Source: Candidatus Geothrix odensensis (GTDB lineage: Bacteria; Acidobacteriota; Holophagae; Holophagales; Holophagaceae). From it: a stretch of DNA of 64,000 nt. The stretch is from contig JADKCH010000010.1 in the NCBI GenBank assembly GCA_016714685.1, positions 46,006-110,005 of the forward strand, written 5' to 3'. Position 1 is the first letter of the stretch. Each line of letters begins with the position of its first letter. Positions 57,353-64,000 of this stretch are shown in pieces. Made by a program: the position numbers and the translations under genes. Under the pieces are notes generated by a model, which made no database searches, was not told the origin of the DNA, and was given only the letters and a program-made list of their open reading frames with translations.

Positions 57353-59309
57353 TCGGCTTCCAGCCCCGCCACGCGGCGGCCTCTGCCTTCGCCAGGGCGG
57401 AGGCCGCGGGGTTTCCGGCACCGTAGGCCAGCCCGTCCACGGCATCCGCGAGGGTGGCCAGGGCCCCCCTCCGCTCTGGTCGTAGGGTGCTCAGGCGGAG
57501 GAGCCACGACCGGGCAGTATCCCCGGGGCGGGGCGGGGCCCAGGCCAGGGTGACTCGCAGCAGGGGGTGCAGGGCGCGGATCCGCCCCGGGCTGTCCGCA
57601 GGCACCTGCCAGCGGCCTCGGGTGCGCCACAGCAGCCAGGCCAGCACCAGGACGCCGAGGCCCCACTGCACAGCAGCCGGGGGTGCCTTCCAGCGCCACT
57701 GCCAGCCCTGGATGCGCTCCTGGAGCCAGGAAAGGCCGGCCTGTTGGTCCTGGTCGGAGAAGCGCACGACATAGCGCTCCCAGCGATAGCTGAGGGCATC
57801 GAGCCAACGCCCCATGATTCCGAGTTCCTTTGCCCCTGATACCGCGGCCGCCATGCCCTGGGGCGTGGGGTCCGATGTCCACCAGCGGCCCTCATGCCAG
57901 TATTCCACCCAGCTGTGTGCTTCGTTCTGGGTCACCCGGAAGTAGCCTCCTTCGGGAATCCAGGTGCCGAGACGGTAGCCGTTGACCACCCGAGCCGGCA
58001 CGCCCCGGGCCCGCAGCATGAGGGCCATGGCCGAGGCGTAGTACTCGCAGTGCCCCGCCTGGGTTCGTTCGAGGAAGTCCTCGAGGGGATTCGCGGCCTT
58101 GCCGGAGGGATTGTCCAGGGTGTAGGTGAAGCGGCGGAGGCTCGATTCCAGCACCTGTCCCAGCTGCGGGGTCGGAAGGATCCCCGGGGCGAGGCGGAAG
58201 CTGGCGCGCCGGGCGGCGTCGTGGGCAGGCTCCATCCGGGTGAGCAGCTCCAAGCGGCGGGGTGAAAGGTAGGGCTCGCGCCGGTCGGGCAGGGCTGGGT
58301 TCCAGGTCACGGTCAGGGGCACGGTGCGCTCCCGCTGGAAACGCCACCGGATGCTGGCCCCGGGGCCCCGCGGGAGGACGAGTTCGGCAGGAGCAAGCCT
58401 GGTCACCCCCGCCGGGAGCGCGAGGATGCCCCGGGGGCTCGGGGAGAAGAGGAACTCCGCCGTGGCGTCCGGCCCAGGCCCAGACGAGGTGAGCGGGCTC
58501 GCGGGGGTGAGGTCAGAGGGGTCCCAACGGGAACCCTGAATGGATTCCAGGGTGATGCCACGCAGCAGGAGCAGTCCCCGCACCCACTCAGGCTGCGCGA
58601 GCGGATCCGTTCCAGGCGGTGGCAGGATCCGCAACGCCACCTCGGGATTGGGTTCGATGGGACCAGCACCCGCGAGGTCCAGCCGGTCACTCATGCCCGC
58701 CCGCCCGAGCCCCTGGGCCGCGCCAAGGAAGGCGCCTGGGCGCAGGCCCAGGCTCAGGCGGGGGATGATGACGAAGAACCCGCAACCGAGCAACAGGGCT
58801 CCACCCACCCAGACCGGCACTTTGGCGTAAGGCGGGCTGGACAGCGCACCTCGGCGGAGGGCGGCCGAGGGTTCCCAGCTTTGCTGCACCAGGGCCAGGG
58901 TCGCCGCCGTGGACCAGGCCAGGGTCCACATCAGGAAATAGAAATCGTTGGCTCCGATGGCGGTGGTCAGGAACAGCAGGAAGCTCATCAGCAGCAGCTG
59001 AGGATGGTGGGATGGCTCCCTGGGCAGGATGAGGCGAACTCCAGCCAGGACGAACAGGGTGTGGATGGCCACATAGAACACCCCGCCACCACGCGCCAGG
59101 TCCCCCAGGAAGAAGACCAGGGCTCCGGCTTCCAGCCACCTGTGCTGCCGACCGAAGTCCCAGCGGAGGCCCTCGACGATGCCCCCGGCGAGCAGCGGCG
59201 TCGCCATGACAAGCAGCTCGGCAGGCTCATAGATACCGGTGGATAAGCAGGCCCCGAAGGCGACCCAGAGGTGCAGGTGGTCGAGCCAGCGACCCCACTT
59301 CACGGCCAC
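57339..59309 (-). CDS. TgpA-type membrane transglutaminase-like protein
   Basis: 656 residues: five or six N-terminal spans (DUF3488/TgpA region, about 15-190), an extracytoplasmic transglutaminase core with the Cys421-His465-Asp480 triad (GHCEYYASA, NEAHSWVEYW, TSDPTPQG), then one span near 545-562 and a cytoplasmic DUF4129-like tail. In Pseudomonas TgpA is essential and sits with DUF58 and MoxR genes; here the DUF58/Bat cluster lies 21 kb away. It overlaps anmK by 10 bp. Confidence 0.9.
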   Translation of the reverse strand: MAVKWGRWLDHLHLWVAFGACLSTGIYEPAELLVMATPLLAGGIVEGLRWDFGRQHRWLEAGALVFFLGDLARGGGVFYVAIHTLFVLAGVRLILPREPSHHPQLLLMSFLLFLTTAIGANDFYFLMWTLAWSTAATLALVQQSWEPSAALRRGALSSPPYAKVPVWVGGALLLGCGFFVIIPRLSLGLRPGAFLGAAQGLGRAGMSDRLDLAGAGPIEPNPEVALRILPPPGTDPLAQPEWVRGLLLLRGITLESIQGSRWDPSDLTPASPLTSSGPGPDATAEFLFSPSPRGILALPAGVTRLAPAELVLPRGPGASIRWRFQRERTVPLTVTWNPALPDRREPYLSPRRLELLTRMEPAHDAARRASFRLAPGILPTPQLGQVLESSLRRFTYTLDNPSGKAANPLEDFLERTQAGHCEYYASAMALMLRARGVPARVVNGYRLGTWIPEGGYFRVTQNEAHSWVEYWHEGRWWTSDPTPQGMAAAVSGAKELGIMGRWLDALSYRWERYVVRFSDQDQQAGLSWLQERIQGWQWRWKAPPAAVQWGLGVLVLAWLLWRTRGRWQVPADSPGRIRALHPLLRVTLAWAPPRPGDTARSWLLRLSTLRPERRGALATLADAVDGLAYGAGNPAASALAKAEAAAWRGWKPISPS

Positions 59310-60421
59310 ACCCAGCTCCCCAGGACGCGTGGCCCGGAGGCGCCTGTGACACCCGGGAGGTGGCCCGGCAGCCCCCTGGCCGAGGCCGCCCCCAGCAGGG
59401 CCCAGCTCACTGCTTCACGGGCTCCCGAGGGAAAGGCGAGGTCGTCCTCCAGTGGCAAGCGCAGGCGTTCGGCCAGCTCTGCGCGCAGCCGCCGGTGTCG
59501 GGCGCCACCGCCGCTCACCAGGGCCCGCAGCCCCTCAGGCCAGGGCCGGGTGCGGGTGGCTTCCACCGCGACGGTGGCGGCCGTGAAGGCGGCCAGGGTC
59601 GCCAGCCGGTCCGGCAGAGGCAGGGGCTCCAGGAAGGGGCGCTCAGCCTCGAACCAGGCTGCACCGAACACCTCCCGGCCGGTGGACTTGGGCGGCGGGA
59701 CCCGGAAGTAGGGGTGGGCCAGCCAGCGGGCCAGCAGGGGGGCCACGACGGTGCCCGCAGCGTGGGCGCCATCGGGATCATAGGGAAGGCCCAGCCACTG
59801 CTGGGCGGCCAGGTCCAGCAGGGACATCCCAGGCCCCGTGTCCCAGGCCAGGATGGAACTCCCGCCCCCCACGGTGAGGTTGGCGATGCCGCCCAGGTTG
59901 AGGGCCAGCCAGGGCCCCGGACCGTGCAGCCAGAGCTCGGGGAGGGGGACCAGCGGCGCACCCTGCCCGCCCACGGCGAGGTCGCGGCGGCGGAGGTCCC
60001 AGACCACGGGGCAACCCAGGGCCTCGACCAGCACGTAGGGATCCGCCAGCTGCAGGCTCGCGCCATGGTCTGGATGGTGCTGCACGGTCTGGCCATGCAG
60101 GGAGGCCAGGTCGGGCTGCAGATCCAGGGTGTCGCACAACTGCCGCGCGGCCTGGGCATGGTGGTCGCCCAACTGGCGCTGGAGGATGCAGAGGCCCGCC
60201 GGATCCAGGCGGTTGGAGGCTGCCTCCAGCACCTGTCCGCGGAGGCCTTCGGCATAAGGCAGGGCGAGGTGGCCTAGGAGACGACGGAACGGGTGCCCCG
60301 CTTCGAAGGCGCCGGGATCCACCTCGATGGCCACGGCATCCACGCCGTCGGCGCTGGTGCCCGACATCAGGCCCAGCACGCGCCAGGGCCGGTCGGCCGG
60401 GATCGGGATGCGTGGCTGCAT
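59300..60421 (-). CDS. anmK: Anhydro-N-acetylmuramic acid kinase
   Basis: 373-residue sugar kinase that phosphorylates and opens 1,6-anhydro-MurNAc during peptidoglycan recycling. GLMSGTSADGVDAVAIEVD is the diagnostic ATP/sugar loop; SLHGQTVQHHP, LNLGGIANLTV, WDTGPGMSLLD and VSGGGARHRRLRAELAERL follow as in E. coli AnmK. The length is normal. It is transcribed into the transglutaminase gene with overlap, an uncommon partner. Confidence 0.95.
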   Translation of the reverse strand: MQPRIPIPADRPWRVLGLMSGTSADGVDAVAIEVDPGAFEAGHPFRRLLGHLALPYAEGLRGQVLEAASNRLDPAGLCILQRQLGDHHAQAARQLCDTLDLQPDLASLHGQTVQHHPDHGASLQLADPYVLVEALGCPVVWDLRRRDLAVGGQGAPLVPLPELWLHGPGPWLALNLGGIANLTVGGGSSILAWDTGPGMSLLDLAAQQWLGLPYDPDGAHAAGTVVAPLLARWLAHPYFRVPPPKSTGREVFGAAWFEAERPFLEPLPLPDRLATLAAFTAATVAVEATRTRPWPEGLRALVSGGGARHRRLRAELAERLRLPLEDDLAFPSGAREAVSWALLGAASARGLPGHLPGVTGASGPRVLGSWVWP

Positions 60422-60586
60422 GGGGTGATGATGCCAGCAAGGGACGAGATCCGGGGGTCGCCCGCCCGTTGTTCGTACTGGCCCAGCGCCGCCACGCCGG
60501 CCCCAAGCGGCCGTTGGCCGAAATCCAGGGGTGTTGCCTACTCCCGGCTTCAGCTCGAGAGTAGCCTAGAGGGCTTGGGGGTTCCC

Positions 60587-61165
60587 ATGACGATGCTCGT
60601 CATCCTTCTCATCATCGGTGTCGTGATCTACCTGGCCATGCGAGGCAAGCAGGACAGGCCCGAGCAGCTGGGCGCCTCGCGCCGTGGCCTCCCCACCGGT
60701 CCCCTGGAGCCCCACACCTTCGCGTGTCCCTATCCCAAGTGCCCCGCCTGCGGGGCCTCTGGGGATCGCATGAAGCAGCAGTGGGATGGCCTGCGATCGG
60801 TGAAGTGGACCTGCGGCTACTGCGGCGCCCTTGCCGGGTTGCAGACCCTCAAGGACGAGGACCTGCCGCCTTCCGCCCGTCGGCAGCTGGGTCTGGATGC
60901 CCCCATGCAGGGCTCCATTCCCATGCAGCAGGGGGGCTATGGCCAGACCGGCGGTGGCATGGGGGGCCTTCTTACCGGCATGATGATCGGCAGCATGATG
61001 GGCGGCGGCCACCACCACGGCTCCTCGGACAATGGCGATGGCTGGACCGGTGGCGCCTCGGACAATTCCTCCTCCAGCGACTGGGGTGAATCCAGTTCTG
61101 GGTCGAGCGACTGGGGCGATTCCGGAGGCGACTTCGGCGGCGGCGATTCCGGCGGAGACTGGTAG
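60587..61165 (+). CDS. Membrane-anchored zinc-ribbon protein with Gly/Ser/Asp-rich tail
   Basis: 192 residues from MTMLVILLIIGVVIYLAMRG. One span (3-18) is followed by a possible zinc ribbon (Cys52/Cys55 in KCPACG, Cys76/Cys79 in TCGYCG), a Gly/Met-rich stretch (GGGMGGLLTGMMIGSMMGGG with a HHH) and a low-complexity tail of Ser, Asp, Gly and Trp (SSSSDWGESSSGSSDWGDSGGDFGGGDSGG). The tail resembles bacterial proteins annotated only as low-complexity or TPM-like. No family is recognised. The exposed side is likely the cytoplasm. Confidence 0.65.
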   Translation: MTMLVILLIIGVVIYLAMRGKQDRPEQLGASRRGLPTGPLEPHTFACPYPKCPACGASGDRMKQQWDGLRSVKWTCGYCGALAGLQTLKDEDLPPSARRQLGLDAPMQGSIPMQQGGYGQTGGGMGGLLTGMMIGSMMGGGHHHGSSDNGDGWTGGASDNSSSSDWGESSSGSSDWGDSGGDFGGGDSGGDW

Positions 61166-61230
61166 ATCCGGTCGCTGGTTCGATCACCCCGAGCGACCAG
61201 GGGGGCGGTTTCTGCCTCCAGGCCTCCGAT

Positions 61231-61515
61231 CTACAGCACCTTCGGGACCACGAAGTAGCCCCTGTCCTGAGACGGGGCATTGGCCAAGGCCTCGACCTGG
61301 GTGAAGCTCTGACCCGGAACATCGTCCCGTCGGGGCAGGGGCTGCCCGTGGCCCAGAAGCAACGGCTCGACTTCCTCGAGGGACAGCTCGTCCAGGCTGG
61401 TGGCGTGGTTGAGCATCTGCGCCATGGCCAGGCGCATGGGCTCGATCTCCTCTTCCCGGAGGCTCAGGTGGGCCAGGGCGGCGCACCTCAGGACATCCTC
61501 TCGCGTGACTTCCAT
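61231..61515 (-). CDS. gatC: Glutamyl/aspartyl-tRNA(Gln/Asn) amidotransferase subunit C
   Basis: 94-residue GatC, the small subunit that stabilises GatA in the GatCAB complex making Gln-tRNA and/or Asn-tRNA. VTREDVLRCAALAHLSLREEEIE and the late PRRDDVPGQSFTQVEALANAPSQDRGYFVVPKVL are diagnostic. gatA and gatB do not follow; the gene stands 1 bp after tsaD in the same direction, so both may be one transcript. Confidence 0.95.
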   Translation of the reverse strand: MEVTREDVLRCAALAHLSLREEEIEPMRLAMAQMLNHATSLDELSLEEVEPLLLGHGQPLPRRDDVPGQSFTQVEALANAPSQDRGYFVVPKVL

Positions 61516-61516
61516 G

Positions 61517-62539
61517 TCAGGCTCCCAGCCTCAGATCGGCATCGGCGTTCTGGCTCAAGGGTTCGGGGGGGGGCTGCAGCAGGGCCCCGGCGGCGGCGAT
61601 CATGGCCCCGTTGTCGGTGCAAAGTCGCGGTTCTGGGATGGCCAGCCGCAGGCCCTGGCGGGCGGCCATGGCCGCCGCCTCGCTGCGCAGCCTTGAGTTG
61701 CAGGCCACGCCACCGCTGATGACCAGGCTGCGGGCATGATGCTCCAGCGCCAGATCGGGAATGGGCTTCAGCAGCCAGGCGGCGATGGCCTCCTGGAGGC
61801 TGCGGCAGAGCCCCTGCACCTCGGGGTCTGCGGCTCCGGCTTCGGCCAGGCGCGGATTCCGTTCCACCCGCAGTTTCACGCCGGTCTTGAGGCCGGAGAA
61901 ACTCCAGGAGGCCCTGCCATCGCGGAATTTCGGCGGCGTGAAAGGATCCCCGGTCCGGGCGGCCGCCTGGGCGCAGGCATCCACCAGGGGCCCTCCGGGA
62001 TAGCCCAGATTCAGCATCCGCGCGGTCTTGTCGAAGGCCTCTCCGGCGGCATCGTCGCGGGTCTTCTGGAGCAGGTGGAGCGAGGTCCAGTCCTGGGCGA
62101 GATACAGGTGGGTATGTCCGCCCGAGACGAGCAGCACCAGGGCGGGGAAGGCGAGGTCGGGGGCGGCGAAGCGCGCGGCGTTGAGGTGCCCCAGCAGGTG
62201 GTGGACGCCCACCCAGGGGATCCCGTGGCGCCAGGCCACCGCCTTGCTGGCGCTGAAGGTGGCCAGCAGGCTGCCGACCAGCCCAGGTCCCCGCGTCACC
62301 GCGATGCGATCAAGATCCTGGAGGGTCACGCCTGCCTGCGCGAGCGCCGCGGCGATCACGGACCTCACCTGGAGCAGGTGCTCCCGCGCCGCTAGCTCCG
62401 GCACCACGCCGCCGAAGGGGCCATGAATGGCGTCCTGGCTTTCCCGCACCAGGGAGCGGAGCACTGGACCGGCTGGGGTCTCCTCCACCACGGCGGCGGA
62501 GCAGTCGTCGCAGGAGGATTCGAGACCGAGGATGATCAT
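61517..62539 (-). CDS. tsaD: tRNA N6-threonylcarbamoyladenosine synthase subunit TsaD
   Basis: 340-residue Kae1/Gcp ATPase-fold enzyme that transfers threonylcarbamoyl to A37 of ANN-decoding tRNAs with TsaB and TsaE. The iron-binding pair His114 and His118 lies in HHLLGHLNA. ILGLESSCDDCSAAVV, LLVSGGHTHLYL and FDKTARMLNLGYPGGP are family signatures, and ISGGVACNSRLR is near the end. It is divergent from priA by only 24 bp. Confidence 0.95.
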   Translation of the reverse strand: MIILGLESSCDDCSAAVVEETPAGPVLRSLVRESQDAIHGPFGGVVPELAAREHLLQVRSVIAAALAQAGVTLQDLDRIAVTRGPGLVGSLLATFSASKAVAWRHGIPWVGVHHLLGHLNAARFAAPDLAFPALVLLVSGGHTHLYLAQDWTSLHLLQKTRDDAAGEAFDKTARMLNLGYPGGPLVDACAQAAARTGDPFTPPKFRDGRASWSFSGLKTGVKLRVERNPRLAEAGAADPEVQGLCRSLQEAIAAWLLKPIPDLALEHHARSLVISGGVACNSRLRSEAAAMAARQGLRLAIPEPRLCTDNGAMIAAAGALLQPPPEPLSQNADADLRLGA

Positions 62540-62563
62540 GGGCCAAGTGTATCCTGGCCACCC

Positions 62564-64000
62564 ATGACCCTAGTTCCCACGCGCATCCAGCTGAACCGGC
62601 CCCTGCCGCCCCTGACCTACCTGGCGCCGGAGGGTCTGCCCGAGGGCGTGCGGGTGCAGGTGAAGCTGCGGAACAGTCTGGCCGTGGGCCTGGCCATGGG
62701 GCTCGACCCCGCCCCCCCGGTTGCGAAGCTGCGGCCCATCGAGTCCGTGCTGGATCCCTTTCCGCTGCTGCCGGAGAAGCTGCGGGAGCTGCAGTCCTTC
62801 GCCGCCCGCTACTACGGCTGCCTCGAAGCCCACCTGCTACCCCTGAGCCTGCCCTCGTCCATGCTTCCCAACTGGGAGGCCGACGAGGATGGACAGCGGT
62901 TGTCCTTCCACCGCGACCGGGGCGCCTGGGAGGTCCTGGCCGACCTGGGCGAGGCCTGGCACCGCGATCCCGCCATCCTCCCCACGCTGCTGCATCGTTC
63001 CGCCCGGCGTGGCTCGGGGTTCACGGAAGTGCGCCTCACCGGGGCCCCGCATCCGCCCCGGGTGACGCCCTCCCAGGCCAAGGTGCTGGTGACCCTGGAG
63101 GACGCCGGCGGCGCCCTGATGGAACCGGAGCTGCTGGCGTCGGCGGGGGTCGGCGCCTCGGTCCTGGGCACCCTGGAGAAGCGGGGGCTCATTCAGCGCC
63201 TGAAGCGGGTGGACCTGCTGGGGCAGCGCCGCGAGGCCGGGCTGGACCGGACGGTGACGCTGACTGCCGAGCAGCAGGTGGTCCTTGACGCCGTGGCGAC
63301 GGGTGCCTTCGGCGTGCATCTCCTCCAGGGCGTCACGGGTTCGGGCAAGACCGAGGTCTACCTGGCCCTGGCCGAGCGGGTGCTGGCCGCCGGGCGCCGG
63401 GTGCTCTGGCTGGTGCCGGAGATCGGACTCACGGCACGATTGCTCGACCGCCTGGAAGCGAGGTTCCCCGGTCGGGTCGCCGTGGGTCACGCGGGTTTGA
63501 ACGCGGGTGAGCGGCACGGCGACGTGGTGCGCCTGCTCTTCAACGGGGCCGACCTCTTTGTGGGGGTGCGCAATGCCGTGCTGGCGCCCCTGCGGGACAT
63601 CGGCCTCGTCGTCGTGGACGAAGAGCATGAGGGCTCATACAAGTCCGAGGAGCATCCCCGCATCCATGCCCGGGATCTGGCCATCAAGCGGGCCCAGCTC
63701 GAAGGCTGTCCCATCGTGCTGGGCAGCGCCACGCCCAGCCTCGAGAGCTGGCAGGCCGCCCAGGGCGGGCGCTACAAGCTGCTCCGGCTGCGGGAGCGGC
63801 CCGCGGGCATCTCGCTGCCGAGCGTGGAGATCGTGGACCTCCGCGAGGCGTTCCGGCAGGTGCGCAGGAAGGTCATCCTGGCGCCGACGCTCATGGAGGC
63901 CATCACGGGCACGCTGGCCAAGCGCGAGCAGGTTCTGCTGCTCCTGAACCGCCGGGGCTACGAGAATTTCTGGATGTGCCGGGCCTGTGGCCGGACGCTG
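62564..64000 (+). CDS. priA: Primosomal helicase PriA, 3' end outside window
   Basis: Replication-restart helicase; 479 codons are present and the frame is open at the window edge, so roughly a third of the protein is missing. The N-terminal 3'BD/winged-helix part (PLPPLTYLAPEGLPEGVRVQV) is followed by the helicase core with Walker A GVTGSGKT (256-263) and DEEH (352-355), then GSATPSLES and LLLLNRRGYENFWMCRACG, where the Cys-rich zinc region begins. The start at 62564 lacks a strong ribosome site. Only 24 bp separate it from the divergent tsaD start. Confidence 0.95.
   Translation, partial: MTLVPTRIQLNRPLPPLTYLAPEGLPEGVRVQVKLRNSLAVGLAMGLDPAPPVAKLRPIESVLDPFPLLPEKLRELQSFAARYYGCLEAHLLPLSLPSSMLPNWEADEDGQRLSFHRDRGAWEVLADLGEAWHRDPAILPTLLHRSARRGSGFTEVRLTGAPHPPRVTPSQAKVLVTLEDAGGALMEPELLASAGVGASVLGTLEKRGLIQRLKRVDLLGQRREAGLDRTVTLTAEQQVVLDAVATGAFGVHLLQGVTGSGKTEVYLALAERVLAAGRRVLWLVPEIGLTARLLDRLEARFPGRVAVGHAGLNAGERHGDVVRLLFNGADLFVGVRNAVLAPLRDIGLVVVDEEHEGSYKSEEHPRIHARDLAIKRAQLEGCPIVLGSATPSLESWQAAQGGRYKLLRLRERPAGISLPSVEIVDLREAFRQVRRKVILAPTLMEAITGTLAKREQVLLLLNRRGYENFWMCRACGRTL

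Overview
The window is 64 kb of GC-rich (roughly two-thirds G+C) bacterial chromosome, densely packed and almost entirely made of housekeeping and envelope genes. A Gram-negative-type envelope is indicated by a heptosyltransferase-family enzyme, two outer-membrane beta-barrel proteins, AnmK and SppA. Tandem secreted M13 peptidases, DUF4139 proteins, a c-heme histidine kinase, a small tetraheme cytochrome and CIRCE-controlled groESL together suggest an Acidobacteriota of the Holophagae (Geothrix/Holophaga-like). That assignment is inference from gene content and was not tested. There is no prophage, transposase, CRISPR array or rRNA in the window.

Layout. 1-5.5 kb: two tandem M13 metallopeptidases, then cutA-glpX-DUF4442. 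5.5-6.5 kb: a non-coding, hairpin-rich block with four copies of a structured ~127-bp repeat ending at tRNA-Pro(CGG). 6.6-9.2 kb: dciA, a class III CoA-transferase family gene and a bacilliredoxin, divergent from an FMN reductase. 9.2-16.1 kb: sppA-marC converge on an ffh-TPR-rpsP-khpA-rimM-DUF4442 string that lacks the usual trmD-rplS. 16-24.4 kb: a DUF255 thioredoxin-like protein, NAD malic enzyme with a structured 3' region, a small unknown protein behind Crp/Fnr-like palindromes, ruvC and rnr. 24.4-31.7 kb: an acyltransferase followed by a relic tail of a lost paralogue, a GT9 enzyme, a tetraheme cytochrome c, a phosphate-binding-like protein, cysS, a GAF-like protein, a thioesterase and a thioredoxin.

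31.7-36.2 kb: a four-gene DUF58/BatA/BatB cluster without moxR, bracketed by two intergenic elements that share an inverted repeat built on GGAGTCT heptads. 36.2-41.2 kb: an intact DUF4139 gene, a decayed DUF4139 paralogue, an SRPBCC protein, a YggS-type protein and a zinc-ribbon coiled-coil protein. 41.3-43.4 kb: promoter, CIRCE, groES-groEL and terminator.

43.7-49.3 kb is the most unusual part. A four-cluster Fe-S protein, an NrfD/HybB-type membrane subunit, a c-type-heme histidine kinase, and a membrane-anchored response regulator fused to a GcvH-like domain form one tight operon behind a palindromic operator. The GcvH domain has Thr where the lipoyl-lysine should be, yet lipA converges on the operon. 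The likely logic is that quinone/heme redox state is sensed by the kinase and passed to the membrane-bound regulator. 49.4-64 kb: scpA, small membrane proteins, a YaiO-like barrel with a Gln/Arg-rich peptide, uvrC, a metallo-beta-lactamase-fold hydrolase, a slipin, a TgpA-type transglutaminase, anmK, gatC, tsaD and the start of priA.
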